NCBI GenBank assembly: GCA_949300325.1
Contig: CASGDQ010000048.1
Location: forward strand, 1-55,146
From: an uncultured Spirochaetales bacterium
GTDB taxonomy: Bacteria; Spirochaetota; Spirochaetia; Sphaerochaetales; Sphaerochaetaceae
DNA length: 55,146 bases
Direction of reading: 5' to 3'
The notes beneath the pieces are model-generated. The model had not been told where the DNA came from, ran no database searches, and saw nothing but the letters and a program-made list of their open reading frames with translations. Below are positions 20,587-29,949 of this stretch, in pieces; position 1 is the first letter of the stretch, and the number at the start of each line of letters is the position of its first letter. The position numbers and the translations under genes were made by a program.

Positions 20587-21198
20587 TCAGCCCACCTTCA
20601 CAAGTTTCTTCTTGGCAATCTTACCCCGGACCACAGCAGCAGTCTGCTGATCCTGCAAATAGATGCCGATAACCCTGATGTTCTCTTTAGCTTCAGGGAT
20701 CTTAACCTTCTCAAAGAGATTGACACGCTGGCTGGTAGTCCTGAGCTCCTTTTCCAAAAGGCGTATCTCCTCCTCAAGAGTCATGATCAAGGCATCGAAT
20801 TTCGCAATGTCACGCAATGCGAAAACCGCACCATCGACCCAAAGCGGATAATAATCAAGGTCGTAACGTATGTCTTCGAACTCAAGCGAATCAAACACAG
20901 GAACGCTTACTCCGGCGACATTAGAATAAGTCCTTTTGACCTCCTTGACTTTCACAAGGGTCCTTATGGATTTCTCCTCTGGAAAGGACTTGTTCGCGCC
21001 GTAAACGCCGATCCAGCTGTCAAGGTTGCCTATAGCCCTCTCCTGCTGCACCCTGAGCTCCGCAATCTCAGCCTCCGCTTGTCTTATAACAAGCTGAAGC
21101 TGCTGCTTTTTCAGCATCAAGGTTGGCAGATACCGCTGGAACTGCTTCAAAGCATCCTTCTGCTTCTTCTGCTCGTTCTTCGTCAGTTTTACAGCCAC
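20587..21198 (-). CDS. atpD: V-type ATPase subunit D (central stalk)
   Basis: A 203-residue subunit D, the rotating shaft inside the A3B3 head. It is nearly all helical with an N-terminal coiled coil (LMLKKQQLQLVIRQAEAEI) and a C-terminal one (IMTLEEEIRLLEKELRTTSQRVNLFEKV), with the family motif RVNLFEKVKIPE. Ordinary length. It lies 9 bases after atpB. Confidence 0.92.
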   Translation of the reverse strand: MAVKLTKNEQKKQKDALKQFQRYLPTLMLKKQQLQLVIRQAEAEIAELRVQQERAIGNLDSWIGVYGANKSFPEEKSIRTLVKVKEVKRTYSNVAGVSVPVFDSLEFEDIRYDLDYYPLWVDGAVFALRDIAKFDALIMTLEEEIRLLEKELRTTSQRVNLFEKVKIPEAKENIRVIGIYLQDQQTAAVVRGKIAKKKLVKVG

Positions 21199-21207
21199 AA
21201 AAGCCTC

Positions 21208-22506
21208 CTACTTCCTCTTAGGCCAATACTTCTCAATAAGTTCGGTCTTCAAAAGAGTCTCATTCGGTTCGAAGCATTCGGCAAGAATCTCCCAACCGAG
21301 GTCCAACGCGCTTTCAAGAGGAATGTTCACACTCAAATCCATGAGTTTTGATTCGAACATATGGCCGTACTTAAGCAGTTTCTCATCCCAGTCGCTCATC
21401 ATGAAGCCCATGCTCTTTTTTTCAAGGGAATCCTTGTAAGAGGAATAGAGCTTGATCATTCCGTCCATAAGGGCGCGATGATCGTCCCTGGTATCCTTGT
21501 TAACATTCTGCTTGAGTCTGGAAAGGCTTCCAAACGGCTCGATATGGCCATTTTTCAGATAGTACTGCCCTTCTGTAATGTAACCGGTATTGTCCGGAAC
21601 CGGATGGGTAACATCGTCTCCAGGCATCGTAGTAACACCAAGGATCGTAACAGATCCAGCGCCTTCAAAATCGACGGCCTTCTCATAACGGCTGGCAAGG
21701 GAGGAATAGAGATCGCCGGGGTATCCGCGGTTGCTCGGCACCTGCTCCATCGTGATAGCCGTTTCCTTTAAGGCATCGCAGAAGTTCGTCATATCTGTAA
21801 GAAGGACAAGCACCTTCTTTCCATCAAGGGCAAAGCGTTCTGCAACAGCAAGGGAAAGATCTGGAACGAGAGTGCATTCTACGGTGGGGTCGCTTGCAGT
21901 ATGGACAAACATGATTGTCCTAGAAAGCGCGCCAGACTTTTCAAGAGTTTCCTTGAAATAGAGGTAATCGTCGTATTTGAGTCCCATTCCACCCAAAATG
22001 ATGATATCGACCTCCGCCTGCATAGCAATGCGGGCCAGAAGCTGGTTATAGGGTTCTCCTGATACGCTGAAGATAGGAAGCTTCTGGCTTTCTACGAGCG
22101 TATTGAACATGTCGATCATCGGGATTCCTGTACGGATCATGTTCTTAGGCATGATACGCTTGCTCGGGTTTACAGAGGGCCCGCCGATCTCAATCATGTT
22201 CTCATCAAGAACAGGCCCGTTGTCCCTCGGCTCCCCTGCTCCGTTGAAAATCCTTCCCAGAAGGTTCTCGGAATAGCTGACCTTCATGGGGACTCCTAAG
22301 AATCTGACACTGTCGCCGGTGCTGACTCCCTGAGCTCCAGAAAAGACCTGAAGGCTGACCTTGTCATGGTCGAGCTTGATCACGTTAGCAAGGCTTGTTC
22401 TTCCTCCGGAAGTGATTTCAGCAAGGTCGCCGTTCTTTACGCCGGAAGCACGTACTGTTATTACGTTTCCGACAATGGATTCAATTTTCGTATATACTTT
22501 CTGCAT
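21208..22506 (-). CDS. atpB: V-type ATPase subunit B (non-catalytic)
   Basis: A 432-residue B subunit. It has the alpha/beta-type fold with an N-terminal barrel and nucleotide domain, but the P-loop is replaced by [15 protein letters not shown], as expected for the non-catalytic subunit. [25 protein letters not shown] and [19 protein letters not shown] are typical V/A-type B motifs. It lies 8 bases downstream of atpA. Confidence 0.95.
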   Translation of the reverse strand: MQKVYTKIESIVGNVITVRASGVKNGDLAEITSGGRTSLANVIKLDHDKVSLQVFSGAQGVSTGDSVRFLGVPMKVSYSENLLGRIFNGAGEPRDNGPVLDENMIEIGGPSVNPSKRIMPKNMIRTGIPMIDMFNTLVESQKLPIFSVSGEPYNQLLARIAMQAEVDIIILGGMGLKYDDYLYFKETLEKSGALSRTIMFVHTASDPTVECTLVPDLSLAVAERFALDGKKVLVLLTDMTNFCDALKETAITMEQVPSNRGYPGDLYSSLASRYEKAVDFEGAGSVTILGVTTMPGDDVTHPVPDNTGYITEGQYYLKNGHIEPFGSLSRLKQNVNKDTRDDHRALMDGMIKLYSSYKDSLEKKSMGFMMSDWDEKLLKYGHMFESKLMDLSVNIPLESALDLGWEILAECFEPNETLLKTELIEKYWPKRK

Positions 22507-22514
22507 GACTGGAC

Positions 22515-24239
22515 CTACCTTCTTCTTCCATCAACGGTTTTCTTAAGCTTTTCTTCATTTTCCTTGAATGCAGGGCTGTCCTCGAGGCTACCGTTCCAAT
22601 CCAAAAACAGCTGGCGGATCTCATTGAAGAAAAGACGTGCATCTTTCTTATCCTTGAGGTTGTATTCCGACATGCATATGTCATGAAGAACATCAAAGGT
22701 ATAGCGCTGACGCTCGACGGAAACAGAAGCATCTACAGGATCGAAAGAGTTCTGCTGCATATATACCGAATCAACAAGCTCTCCCTTCTGATAGACAATG
22801 TAATCATCGAGGCTCGTACCTTCTTCACCGACGACCTTCATCATCTGGTTGACTTCATTTCCTTTCAAAACAAAGGAATAGGTCTCATCGACAAGCTTCT
22901 TGTCTATGATTCCGTCGTACTTGCTCCAGGAATCAAGAGGATCGATTGCAGGATATTTTCTTGCATCCGACCTTTCTCTGGAAAGACCGTGGAACGCACC
23001 GACAACCTTGAGCGTGGCCTGTGTTACTGGCTCCTCGAAATTGCCTCCAGCCGGAGATACAGTGCCTCCGATCGTGACAGATCCGAACGATCCGTCCTTG
23101 AGCCTGACCATGCCGGCCCTCTCATAGAATTCAGCAATCCTTGACTCAAGATATGCAGGGAACGCCTCATCGCCAGGAATCTCTTCAAGCCTTCCGCTCA
23201 TTTCTCTCATGGCCTGGGCCCAACGGGAGGTGCTGTCAGCGAGAAGAAGCACATCAAGGCCCATGTTCCTATAATATTCCGCCATCGTCACAGCCGTGTA
23301 TACAGAGGCCTCTCTCGCCGCAACAGGCATGCTTGATGTGTTGCAGATTATGATCGTCCTCTCCATCAGGCTCCTTCCCGTCTTCGGGTCCGTCAGCTCT
23401 GGGAATTCCTTGAGGATTTCAACAACCTCTCCAGCTCTTTCCCCGCAGGCAGCGATGATTACGATGTCGACATCTGCATTACGGCTGGTAAGGTGCTGAA
23501 GAACCGTCTTACCGGCGCCGAACGGGCCAGGGATGCAATAGGTTCCGCCTTTAGCAACAGGGAGGAAAGTATCGACAAGACGGATTTTAGTGACCATCGG
23601 CTCATGCGGGCGGATGCGCTCCTCATAAGCGCCAATAGCTCTTTTCACCGGCTGGCTTATAATCATCGTCAGCTCTTTCTTCTCACCTATCCTGTTTTCG
23701 ATGGTGCAGATGACATCATGACTCTTATAAACGCCTTTTTCCTTTATATCCGTTATCTTCCACTCGCCAGAAAGGGAGAACGGAACCATGATCTTATGGG
23801 TGAAGATGCCTTCGGGAACAGAGCCGAAAGAATCACCCGCGACAACGGTATCTCCAACCTTCATAGACGGTGTGAATTCCCAATCGAGATTCGGGATCGG
23901 ATCGAGGTAAACTCCCCTCTGGAGGAAGAATCCGCACTTTTCAGCAAGCTCTGGCAGCGGGTTCTGCAAACCATCAAAAACCTGGGTAAGAAGACCAGGA
24001 CCGAGGTCCACGCTCAACAGCTCGCCGGAGAACTCAACCGGATCGCCGACCTTGATTCCTCCTGTCAATTCATAAACCTGCAAAGAGGCCTTGCCATCGG
24101 TGATCCTAATGACCTCGCCCTTAAGACGAGTATCGCCGACGATGATATAACCGACCTCGTTCTTGACAACAGTGGTATCGAATTCGACATCGACCAGGTT
24201 TCCGTTGACTCCCACAACGTGTCCAGTCTTTATTTCCAT
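22515..24239 (-). CDS. atpA: V-type ATPase subunit A (catalytic)
   Basis: A 574-residue catalytic A subunit. Walker A is [11 protein letters not shown], preceded by the non-homologous insert specific to V/A-type A subunits (about residues 110-190). [33 protein letters not shown] contains the Walker B and signature regions. It hydrolyses or makes ATP at the A/B interface. Start is 1 base after the DUF2764 gene stop. Confidence 0.97.
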   Translation of the reverse strand: MEIKTGHVVGVNGNLVDVEFDTTVVKNEVGYIIVGDTRLKGEVIRITDGKASLQVYELTGGIKVGDPVEFSGELLSVDLGPGLLTQVFDGLQNPLPELAEKCGFFLQRGVYLDPIPNLDWEFTPSMKVGDTVVAGDSFGSVPEGIFTHKIMVPFSLSGEWKITDIKEKGVYKSHDVICTIENRIGEKKELTMIISQPVKRAIGAYEERIRPHEPMVTKIRLVDTFLPVAKGGTYCIPGPFGAGKTVLQHLTSRNADVDIVIIAACGERAGEVVEILKEFPELTDPKTGRSLMERTIIICNTSSMPVAAREASVYTAVTMAEYYRNMGLDVLLLADSTSRWAQAMREMSGRLEEIPGDEAFPAYLESRIAEFYERAGMVRLKDGSFGSVTIGGTVSPAGGNFEEPVTQATLKVVGAFHGLSRERSDARKYPAIDPLDSWSKYDGIIDKKLVDETYSFVLKGNEVNQMMKVVGEEGTSLDDYIVYQKGELVDSVYMQQNSFDPVDASVSVERQRYTFDVLHDICMSEYNLKDKKDARLFFNEIRQLFLDWNGSLEDSPAFKENEEKLKKTVDGRRR

Positions 24240-24240
24240 A

Positions 24241-24783
24241 TTAACCTTCCTTAGTTACAAAATCTTTCTGGAGATCCGAAAAGAGCCTCCGAAACTCCAC
24301 CCGCCCCTTTTCCTGATCAAAAGAGCCAAGACGCTCGAGGATCTGAAGTTTCAGGGCATACAAAAGGAGATTGTCCATACTGAACGGTGAAAGGGATGAA
24401 TTCGACTGCAGAAAATCAAAATATATTGCAAGAATCTCCTTCTCCCCATCAAGCGGGTTCATAATCTCCACAGCCCTCTGTATCCTTTCAAAAAGGGCTG
24501 GATCATTACCCACCTGCATAACATCGCCACCGTTCCATCCGAGCTTCTTCATTCTCTGCACCTTCAAGGCAGACCCGACTTTCTCCAAATAAGCCTTCCA
24601 TTTTTTCATCAATGGGCTTTTAGGATCACCAGAGGCTTCAAGAACGGCACTCTCCAACTCCGCATATTCCGCCTTACTCAGATGATCTTTGCATATCTTC
24701 ATGAATTCGGCATAGGAAAACGGGAGCCCTTTATCAAGGCTCAGCATGGGCAGACTTGAAATAAGATAATAATGTTCTGCCAC
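24241..24783 (-). CDS. V-ATPase-associated DUF2764 protein
   Basis: A 180-residue mostly helical protein starting MAEHYYLISSLPMLSLDKGLP. This N-terminal pattern and its position between subunits E and A match the DUF2764 family, seen in V-ATPase operons of spirochaetes and Bacteroidetes. It probably stands in for the C (d-like) socket subunit that links stalk and ring, as no other gene in the operon encodes one; that role is inference. Confidence 0.75.
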   Translation of the reverse strand: MAEHYYLISSLPMLSLDKGLPFSYAEFMKICKDHLSKAEYAELESAVLEASGDPKSPLMKKWKAYLEKVGSALKVQRMKKLGWNGGDVMQVGNDPALFERIQRAVEIMNPLDGEKEILAIYFDFLQSNSSLSPFSMDNLLLYALKLQILERLGSFDQEKGRVEFRRLFSDLQKDFVTKEG

Positions 24784-24795
24784 CGAACGCCCTCC

Positions 24796-25383
24796 TTAAA
24801 AGAGTTTCCTCAGATTCTCCGACAGATACGGCCAAAGAAGTTTTGCCATCTCCTCATCACTGAGATCGATAAATCCTGAACCGTCTTTTTCCATTACGAC
24901 AAAACCACCAGTAACCGAAGCCGAGCTTTTAAGAACGATTCCTTTCTTCAGCTTCTGGGCAAGCTTGGCAACAAGATCCGTGGAAAGAGCCTTCAAATCA
25001 TCCTTAGAAACCTCAACCACGCTTCCGTCCGAAACCGCATCCGAAGCAACAACCTGGAAAATAAGTTCCTCGAGAACCTTGCCGGAAACTTCAGCCTTTA
25101 CCGATTCCTTCAAAATCGACTCCAAAAGATCCAAAACGTTCTTTTTAATGGTGAGGGAAGCATCCCTGGCTGCCTGTTCAAGGCTGGCCTGGCTGCTCTG
25201 ACGTTCAAGATCGATTTCCTTTTTTGCACTTTCAAGAAGCTTGTCTCTTTCCACTTTGGCCTTTCTGACGATTTCATCGGCATCGGCCTTTGCCTTGGCA
25301 AGATACTCGTCCGCTTCCTTCTTAGCTTGATCGAGACCATCCTTTTTTATGGATGCGATCAAATCCTGAATCTGCATTTCCAT
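24796..25383 (-). CDS. atpE: V-type ATPase subunit E (peripheral stalk)
   Basis: A 195-residue subunit E. A long N-terminal charged helix (about residues 5-90), rich in Lys, Glu and Ala, forms the peripheral-stalk coiled coil, followed by a globular C-terminal domain with the GGFVVMEKDGSGFIDLS segment. No partner G/H gene is visible. It is the first gene of the operon, with an AGGTGG ribosome-binding site and a good promoter upstream. Confidence 0.9.
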   Translation of the reverse strand: MEMQIQDLIASIKKDGLDQAKKEADEYLAKAKADADEIVRKAKVERDKLLESAKKEIDLERQSSQASLEQAARDASLTIKKNVLDLLESILKESVKAEVSGKVLEELIFQVVASDAVSDGSVVEVSKDDLKALSTDLVAKLAQKLKKGIVLKSSASVTGGFVVMEKDGSGFIDLSDEEMAKLLWPYLSENLRKLF

Positions 25384-25416
25384 GTATCAACCACCTACAA
25401 TACAAAACTGATAGTT

Positions 25417-25445
25417 AGTATAACAGATTCATTGTTTATTACCAA
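25417..25445 (-). promoter_or_regulatory. Promoter of the V-ATPase operon
   Basis: On the minus strand TTGGTA (25440-25445), a 17-base spacer, and TATACT (25417-25422). Start of transcription is expected near 25410, leaving a leader of about 27 bases that holds the ribosome-binding site of atpE. Confidence 0.75.
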
Positions 25446-25475
25446 TAAAAATCCTGGCCATTTTTCTCTTTTATC

Positions 25476-25504
25476 TTTAGAAAACATGAAGTTTCGTGTA
25501 TATT
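25476..25504 (+). promoter_or_regulatory. Promoter of the small gene at 25513
   Basis: TTTAGA (25476-25481), 17 bases, TATATT (25499-25504), then 8 bases to the ATG at 25513. There is no Shine-Dalgarno. The spacing predicts a leaderless or nearly leaderless transcript. Confidence 0.5.
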
Positions 25505-25512
25505 CTGTTAAC

Positions 25513-25827
25513 ATGGAAAAAACAAACGGCCTCGACTTCTTTCTGAGGGAAGATGTGATCATCGGAATCATAAAAATTGAAAATATGCTTACAGGAAATT
25601 TTCTGCTTGTAAAAAGCCTTGACTGCATAGCCGACAGCAGAAAAATCCGTTTCTCCCTCGATTTAGGAACATATACCCAGAGTGCGCTGCAAAAGGATTA
25701 CGAGGCAACCGGATTGGAGCTTTTCGATATCTCTATCGCTGCAGAGGCAAAAAAGAAGGAGGATCTGGATGAGATATTTGAAACGACCAGGATCCTCCTT
25801 GAGAAAAAAGGGAAAAAGTCATACTGA
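25513..25827 (+). CDS. Small hypothetical protein
   Basis: A 104-residue protein starting [15 protein letters not shown] do not recognise the family. It looks cytoplasmic: a hydrophobic strand [19 protein letters not shown], then a beta-rich middle and a charged helical C-terminus rich in Lys and Glu. An alternative ATG lies at 25486, but the -10 box sits between it and 25513, so 25513 is preferred. It diverges from the V-ATPase operon and its 3' end overlaps the udp 3' end by 9 bases. Confidence 0.6.
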   Translation: MEKTNGLDFFLREDVIIGIIKIENMLTGNFLLVKSLDCIADSRKIRFSLDLGTYTQSALQKDYEATGLELFDISIAAEAKKKEDLDEIFETTRILLEKKGKKSY

Positions 25828-25831
25828 CTTT
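25815..25831. repeat. Palindrome shared by two convergent stop codons
   Basis: A perfect 7-bp inverted repeat, AAAGTCA-tac-TGACTTT. It overlaps the stop codons of both the plus-strand small gene and the minus-strand udp gene. It may act as a weak bidirectional terminator; T-runs are only three bases. Confidence 0.5.
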
Positions 25832-26601
25832 CTATCCATCAAAATCAGCTCTCTCAATCCTTCCACTGCAACCCTTATGGCAACATCGGTATCATGAAGT
25901 ATCGGATTATCAAGACCGAGCTTCTCCCTTTCCTGATTTCCGACAGTAAAGAACGTGGCGCCGCAACGAGCACCCAGACGCGCACATACTGTGAATATTG
26001 CTGCAGATTCCATCTCCGAAGCGAGAACACCCAGACGCTTCCATGCCTCCCATTTATTCTCCAGCTCATAGCTCACAGGCATTACAGAGGGATCATGCTG
26101 TCCGTAAAAGCTGTCCTTGCACTGCACAACGCCTGTATGCACCTTCAGCCCCAAAGCAGAGGCTCCCCGCCTGAGAGCATCGACGACCTCGAATGTAGCA
26201 ACCGCAGGAAATTCTATAGGAGCATACTCCCGGCTTGTGCCTTCGGCCCTGACTGCGCCAGTTGCGACCACAACATCCCCGCCTTTCACATCCAATGCTA
26301 TGCCTCCACAGGTTCCCATGCGCAGGAAAGTCGTGCAGCCGCACTTAAAAAGCTCCTCGCAAGCTATCGCCGCGCTCGGCCCGCCTATGCCTGTGCTGAC
26401 AATGCTGACCTTCTCGCCTTCCAGCATGCCGGTATATGTGACATATTCCCTATTGTCTGCAATCAGGACGGCATCATCTAAATATGCGGCGATCTTTTCA
26501 ACCCTTTTCGGGTCTCCCGGCAGGATAGCATACCTTCCGACATCTCCGGCCTTGATATGAAGATGATACTGGATTCCGGTTCCATTCATATAATCGGACA
26601 T
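25819..26601 (-). CDS. udp: Uridine phosphorylase
   Basis: A 260-residue nucleoside phosphorylase of the NP-I family, which splits uridine to uracil and ribose 1-phosphate. Visible are [15 protein letters not shown] (phosphate loop), [25 protein letters not shown] and SEMESAAIF (ribose and base contacts). The [10 protein letters not shown] segment is typical of uridine phosphorylase rather than PNP. The ATG has AGGAGG 7 bases upstream and its own promoter. Uracil released could feed the uracil phosphoribosyltransferase-like protein at 40003. Confidence 0.9.
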   Translation of the reverse strand: MSDYMNGTGIQYHLHIKAGDVGRYAILPGDPKRVEKIAAYLDDAVLIADNREYVTYTGMLEGEKVSIVSTGIGGPSAAIACEELFKCGCTTFLRMGTCGGIALDVKGGDVVVATGAVRAEGTSREYAPIEFPAVATFEVVDALRRGASALGLKVHTGVVQCKDSFYGQHDPSVMPVSYELENKWEAWKRLGVLASEMESAAIFTVCARLGARCGATFFTVGNQEREKLGLDNPILHDTDVAIRVAVEGLRELILMDRKSV

Positions 26602-26625
26602 AAAACCTCCTAGGATAGGATTTAG

Positions 26626-26654
26626 ATTCTACACCATGAAAAAAGGAAAGACAA
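26626..26654 (-). promoter_or_regulatory. Promoter of udp
   Basis: On the minus strand TTGTCT (26649-26654), 17 bases, TAGAAT (26626-26631), about 25 bases before the udp ATG. It lies in the 63-base gap after mutS2, so udp can be expressed independently. Confidence 0.6.
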
Positions 26655-26664
26655 AGCAAATTGT

Positions 26665-28956
26665 TCAAATATCCAATTCAACGTAGGTTTTCCCCATGCC
26701 TCCATCCTCAGGAAGGGCAAAATGATAGTCAGAAACCTCTTTCCTCTTTTTAAGGTATTCATGGATGCCGCGCATCAGAATACCATCTCCATAACCATGG
26801 ACAACCGAAAAAGACCTGAGGCCGGAAAGTATTGCAGCCTCCATCTGATCGTCCATCCTCCTTACCGCCTCCTCCAAGGTCAGGCCGCGGAGGTCAATCT
26901 GATATTCGGCCTTCACTGGAGCAGAGTATCCGGACCAGGACTGTTTTTCCGTCTTTACAGCGCTCTTTATTTCAGAGCTTTTCAATGTAAGCTTCATTCC
27001 GCTGTCAAGAAGAATACTGTAACTGTTCTTTCCGCTTTTTGAAAGGATTTTCCCGCTGACGGATCCGCTGCCGCAGAGCACCCGCTCACCTGCTGCGAAA
27101 TCTTTTGCTGCCATGCTTTCGTACTCGTCCTGCTTGGCCTCCACCCGCTTTTTTATATTTCTTTCCTCTTGCTCAGCTTCTTTGATGAAACGTTTTGCAT
27201 CCTTTATCTTTTCATCATCAAGCTCTCCGGTCCTTATTGCACGGATCAGATTCTCAAGCTTTTTGCGGCTGGAAGAAAGGAATTCTGAAATCTCCTTCGA
27301 TCCGGCCTTTTCCAGCTCGAATTCCTTCTTATCGACTTCCTGCAGCCTCTTTTCAAGCTCAGAATACCTATGCTCGGCTTCCCTCCTCTTCTCCTCGGCC
27401 TGGCTTATTTTCCTATCAAGCGTCCTGCTTTTTTTCATAAGGGAGGAAATTATCGAGGCGCCTGTAAGCCTCTCATCCCCAAGGTCTGCTTCAGCCTGGC
27501 GTATGATCTCATCAGGAACCCTCATTCTCCGCGCAGTCTCAATTGCATGGCTGTCCCCGGGGATGCCGGCAATGACACGATAAGTGGGACGAAGGGTCTT
27601 CTCGTCGAATTCCATGCTTGCGTTCACCATCCCCTCGGATAAATAAGCATGGTTCTTGACCTTGGAGTAATGGCTCGTCACAAGGGTGAGTCTCGAGTGT
27701 TTCAAAAAATAATCCAATATTGCGATGCTGAGAGCAGAGCCTTCATCAGGGTCTGTACCCGAGCCAAGCTCATCTAAAAGCACCAAGGAGCAATCATCTG
27801 CATTGCGCGCGAAAAAAGCAACCTTCTCCATATGGCTTGAAAAGGTCGAACTGGCCTCCTCTATGCTCTGGCCATCCCCGATATCTGCAAAAAACGAATT
27901 GAAATAAGGCAGCTCGGACATGCCGTCAAGAGGTGCGAAACCGGCAATCTGGTTCAAAGCGGCACATAGGCCAAGCGTCTTCATGGTAACGGTCTTTCCA
28001 CCGGCATTCGCTCCGGAGATGACAACGGCATGGACATCCGGGGACACCGAAAAATCTATCGGAACCGCCTTTGCCCCCAAAAGAGGATGCCTTGCTCCAA
28101 TAAGACGTATCCAATTCCCGTTTTTTGGATGCGCCCAGCCGTTCTTCAGGCTGTAAAGGGCAAAAACATAATGGAAGTCGAAGCTGATGACATTTTCAAC
28201 ATATCCTTTCAAAAACGGAATATGAGCCCTTACCGCGTTGCTAAGCTCATTCTTTATTTTTAATATTTCGGTCCTTATCCTTTCTTCCGCAAGCACGACG
28301 TCGTTGTTCAGATCGACAAGCTCGAAAGGCTCGACAAAAAGCGTCTGCCCTGAAGACGATGAGCCCTGCACATAGCATTCAAACCGGCTTTTCTCTGCCG
28401 CCTTTATCGGAAGGACTATTCTTTCGTTATGATAAACCGGATTGCTGTTCATCATTGAAGGCGCGTTTTCCCTTATGAAGGAAGCCGAATACCGGGCCCT
28501 TTTCGCCCTGCGCGAATCCAATTCCCTTTTAAGCGGGAGAAGGCGCGGGTGATCCTCGACAACATTGCCTTCCCAATCCAAAGAGGAAAGGATATCATCC
28601 ATCAGACGTTCATCCTCTTTTGTAAAATCCTCTCCCTTTTCCTGGAACAAGAGCATTTTCTTATAGGATGACAAAAACTCTCCCACTTTGAAGACTTCGG
28701 CAGAAGGAATATCCATATGCGAACTTTCTGAAAAAGCAAAGATCCCGCTTATTGAAGGGAACGAGGAAAGATCGGCTGCCTGCTTCAGCTTCTGCCTGTA
28801 TTCCTCCACCTGGGCATACCTGGAGGAAATCACATTCCCATCAGAAACGACCAGGAGAGAACATATTTTTGCAATCGTTTCTGAAAACAGGCATAGCTTG
28901 GCTATATTCTCCAATACCGCATCAAGTTCAATATTCTTAAAAACATCATTTTTCAA
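26665..28956 (-). CDS. mutS2: MutS2 family ATPase/endonuclease
   Basis: A 763-residue MutS2. The order is a MutS-like core and lever region, then the ABC ATPase with Walker A SGANAGGKTVTMKT and Walker B LVLLDELGSGTDPDEG, a long coiled coil (about residues 500-600), a KOW-like segment, and a C-terminal Smr nuclease domain with DLRGLTLEEAV and VVHGYGDGIL. It lacks the MutS mismatch-recognition domain. MutS2 acts on collided ribosomes or recombination intermediates in other bacteria. It overlaps the rsgA 3' end by 11 bases, an unusual pairing with another ribosome-linked protein. Confidence 0.93.
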   Translation of the reverse strand: MKNDVFKNIELDAVLENIAKLCLFSETIAKICSLLVVSDGNVISSRYAQVEEYRQKLKQAADLSSFPSISGIFAFSESSHMDIPSAEVFKVGEFLSSYKKMLLFQEKGEDFTKEDERLMDDILSSLDWEGNVVEDHPRLLPLKRELDSRRAKRARYSASFIRENAPSMMNSNPVYHNERIVLPIKAAEKSRFECYVQGSSSSGQTLFVEPFELVDLNNDVVLAEERIRTEILKIKNELSNAVRAHIPFLKGYVENVISFDFHYVFALYSLKNGWAHPKNGNWIRLIGARHPLLGAKAVPIDFSVSPDVHAVVISGANAGGKTVTMKTLGLCAALNQIAGFAPLDGMSELPYFNSFFADIGDGQSIEEASSTFSSHMEKVAFFARNADDCSLVLLDELGSGTDPDEGSALSIAILDYFLKHSRLTLVTSHYSKVKNHAYLSEGMVNASMEFDEKTLRPTYRVIAGIPGDSHAIETARRMRVPDEIIRQAEADLGDERLTGASIISSLMKKSRTLDRKISQAEEKRREAEHRYSELEKRLQEVDKKEFELEKAGSKEISEFLSSSRKKLENLIRAIRTGELDDEKIKDAKRFIKEAEQEERNIKKRVEAKQDEYESMAAKDFAAGERVLCGSGSVSGKILSKSGKNSYSILLDSGMKLTLKSSEIKSAVKTEKQSWSGYSAPVKAEYQIDLRGLTLEEAVRRMDDQMEAAILSGLRSFSVVHGYGDGILMRGIHEYLKKRKEVSDYHFALPEDGGMGKTYVELDI

Positions 28957-29866
28957 GGATCTTCTTCCTCATATATATAGGCCTTCTCTCATCCAGGCTG
29001 TCCAAAATCCTAAGATAGCTGAGATAGCGCTGCTCATCTATAATTCCCTCTTCCACCATGGCATCAACGGAGCATCCGTCCTCCCCCTGATGCAAGCATC
29101 CGTCATAACGGCAGCGGCAGGCGGAGAGCTCGGGAAAAGATTGCATCACGATCTCCTTTTCCTCGAACGGCACCATTATCTCCCGTACTCCCGGAGTATC
29201 GATTATCGCATACCCATCAGCCTGGATGAATGAACTATGGTTGGTGGTGTGCCTGCCCCTGTCGTACTTAAGACTTATCTCGCCAACCTTTTCAGATGAA
29301 CCGGTTATGGCATTTATGAGGCTGCTCTTGCCCACCCCGCTTTGGCCGACGAATGCGCTGATCTTTCCTTTTAGGAGACTTGAAAGCGAAGATACATCCC
29401 CCTTTTCTGCACTGGTGCGCACAACCTTAAAGCCAAGAGAGCTGTACAGCTTCTCATAATAAAGCCCCTCCTCATCAAGATTTAGATCGGTCTTATTGAT
29501 AGCGATCACTATATCCGCGCCTTGGACGCAGCATATGGCACGATCGATGAATTTGGGTCTGAATGGAGGATTCTGCGCGCTGCAAACGATGACAACCTGA
29601 TCCATATTGACGCAGATCGTCTGGTTTGTGGAGCTTTTCACATTCCATCTTGTAAAGGAGCTCTTTCTCTCAAGCCGTGAGATCACAAGCCCCTCAGTTG
29701 GGCTATATGGCTGGAAATCCACAAGATCGAGCACCGTAAGCGGATTGTATTCACCCTTCACACCTTTTAAAACCTTTCCCTTAATCCTGGCTTGGTAAAA
29801 CTTTTTGTCCTCCGGGCAATATAGACTATAGATGTTGTTTATCGATCTTCTCACCTGTGCAAGCAT
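28946..29866 (-). CDS. rsgA: Ribosome small subunit-dependent GTPase RsgA
   Basis: A 306-residue circularly permuted GTPase that checks late 30S assembly. An N-terminal OB fold comes first, then the permuted motifs: G4 NKTD, G1 GQSGVGKSS, G3 DTPGVRE. A C-terminal zinc knuckle of Cys and His residues follows (CRCRYDGCLHQGEDGCSV). The ATG at 29866 has no ribosome-binding site. Instead, TGTTATCAT ends 6 bases before it, suggesting a leaderless mRNA. It is co-transcribed with mutS2. Confidence 0.95.
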   Translation of the reverse strand: MLAQVRRSINNIYSLYCPEDKKFYQARIKGKVLKGVKGEYNPLTVLDLVDFQPYSPTEGLVISRLERKSSFTRWNVKSSTNQTICVNMDQVVIVCSAQNPPFRPKFIDRAICCVQGADIVIAINKTDLNLDEEGLYYEKLYSSLGFKVVRTSAEKGDVSSLSSLLKGKISAFVGQSGVGKSSLINAITGSSEKVGEISLKYDRGRHTTNHSSFIQADGYAIIDTPGVREIMVPFEEKEIVMQSFPELSACRCRYDGCLHQGEDGCSVDAMVEEGIIDEQRYLSYLRILDSLDERRPIYMRKKILEK

Positions 29867-29872
29867 GAGCTG

Positions 29873-29881
29873 ATGATAACA
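29873..29881 (-). promoter_or_regulatory. Extended -10 promoter of rsgA
   Basis: The minus strand reads TGTTATCAT (TG-n-TATCAT extended -10), followed by CAGCTC and the rsgA ATG at 29866. No convincing -35 box; extended -10 promoters often manage without one. Confidence 0.55.
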
Positions 29882-29913
29882 CAGATTGTAAAAAACAAAA
29901 ATATCGCTTCCGA

Positions 29914-29943
29914 TTGTCCGTAGTAGGGATTTGATGTTATCAT
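29914..29943 (+). promoter_or_regulatory. Promoter of the pentapeptide-like gene
   Basis: TTGTCC (29914-29919), 18 bases, then TGTTATCAT with -10 TATCAT at 29938-29943. CAGAGT and the ATG at 29950 follow. The layout mirrors the rsgA promoter on the other strand. Confidence 0.55.
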
Positions 29944-29949
29944 CAGAGT

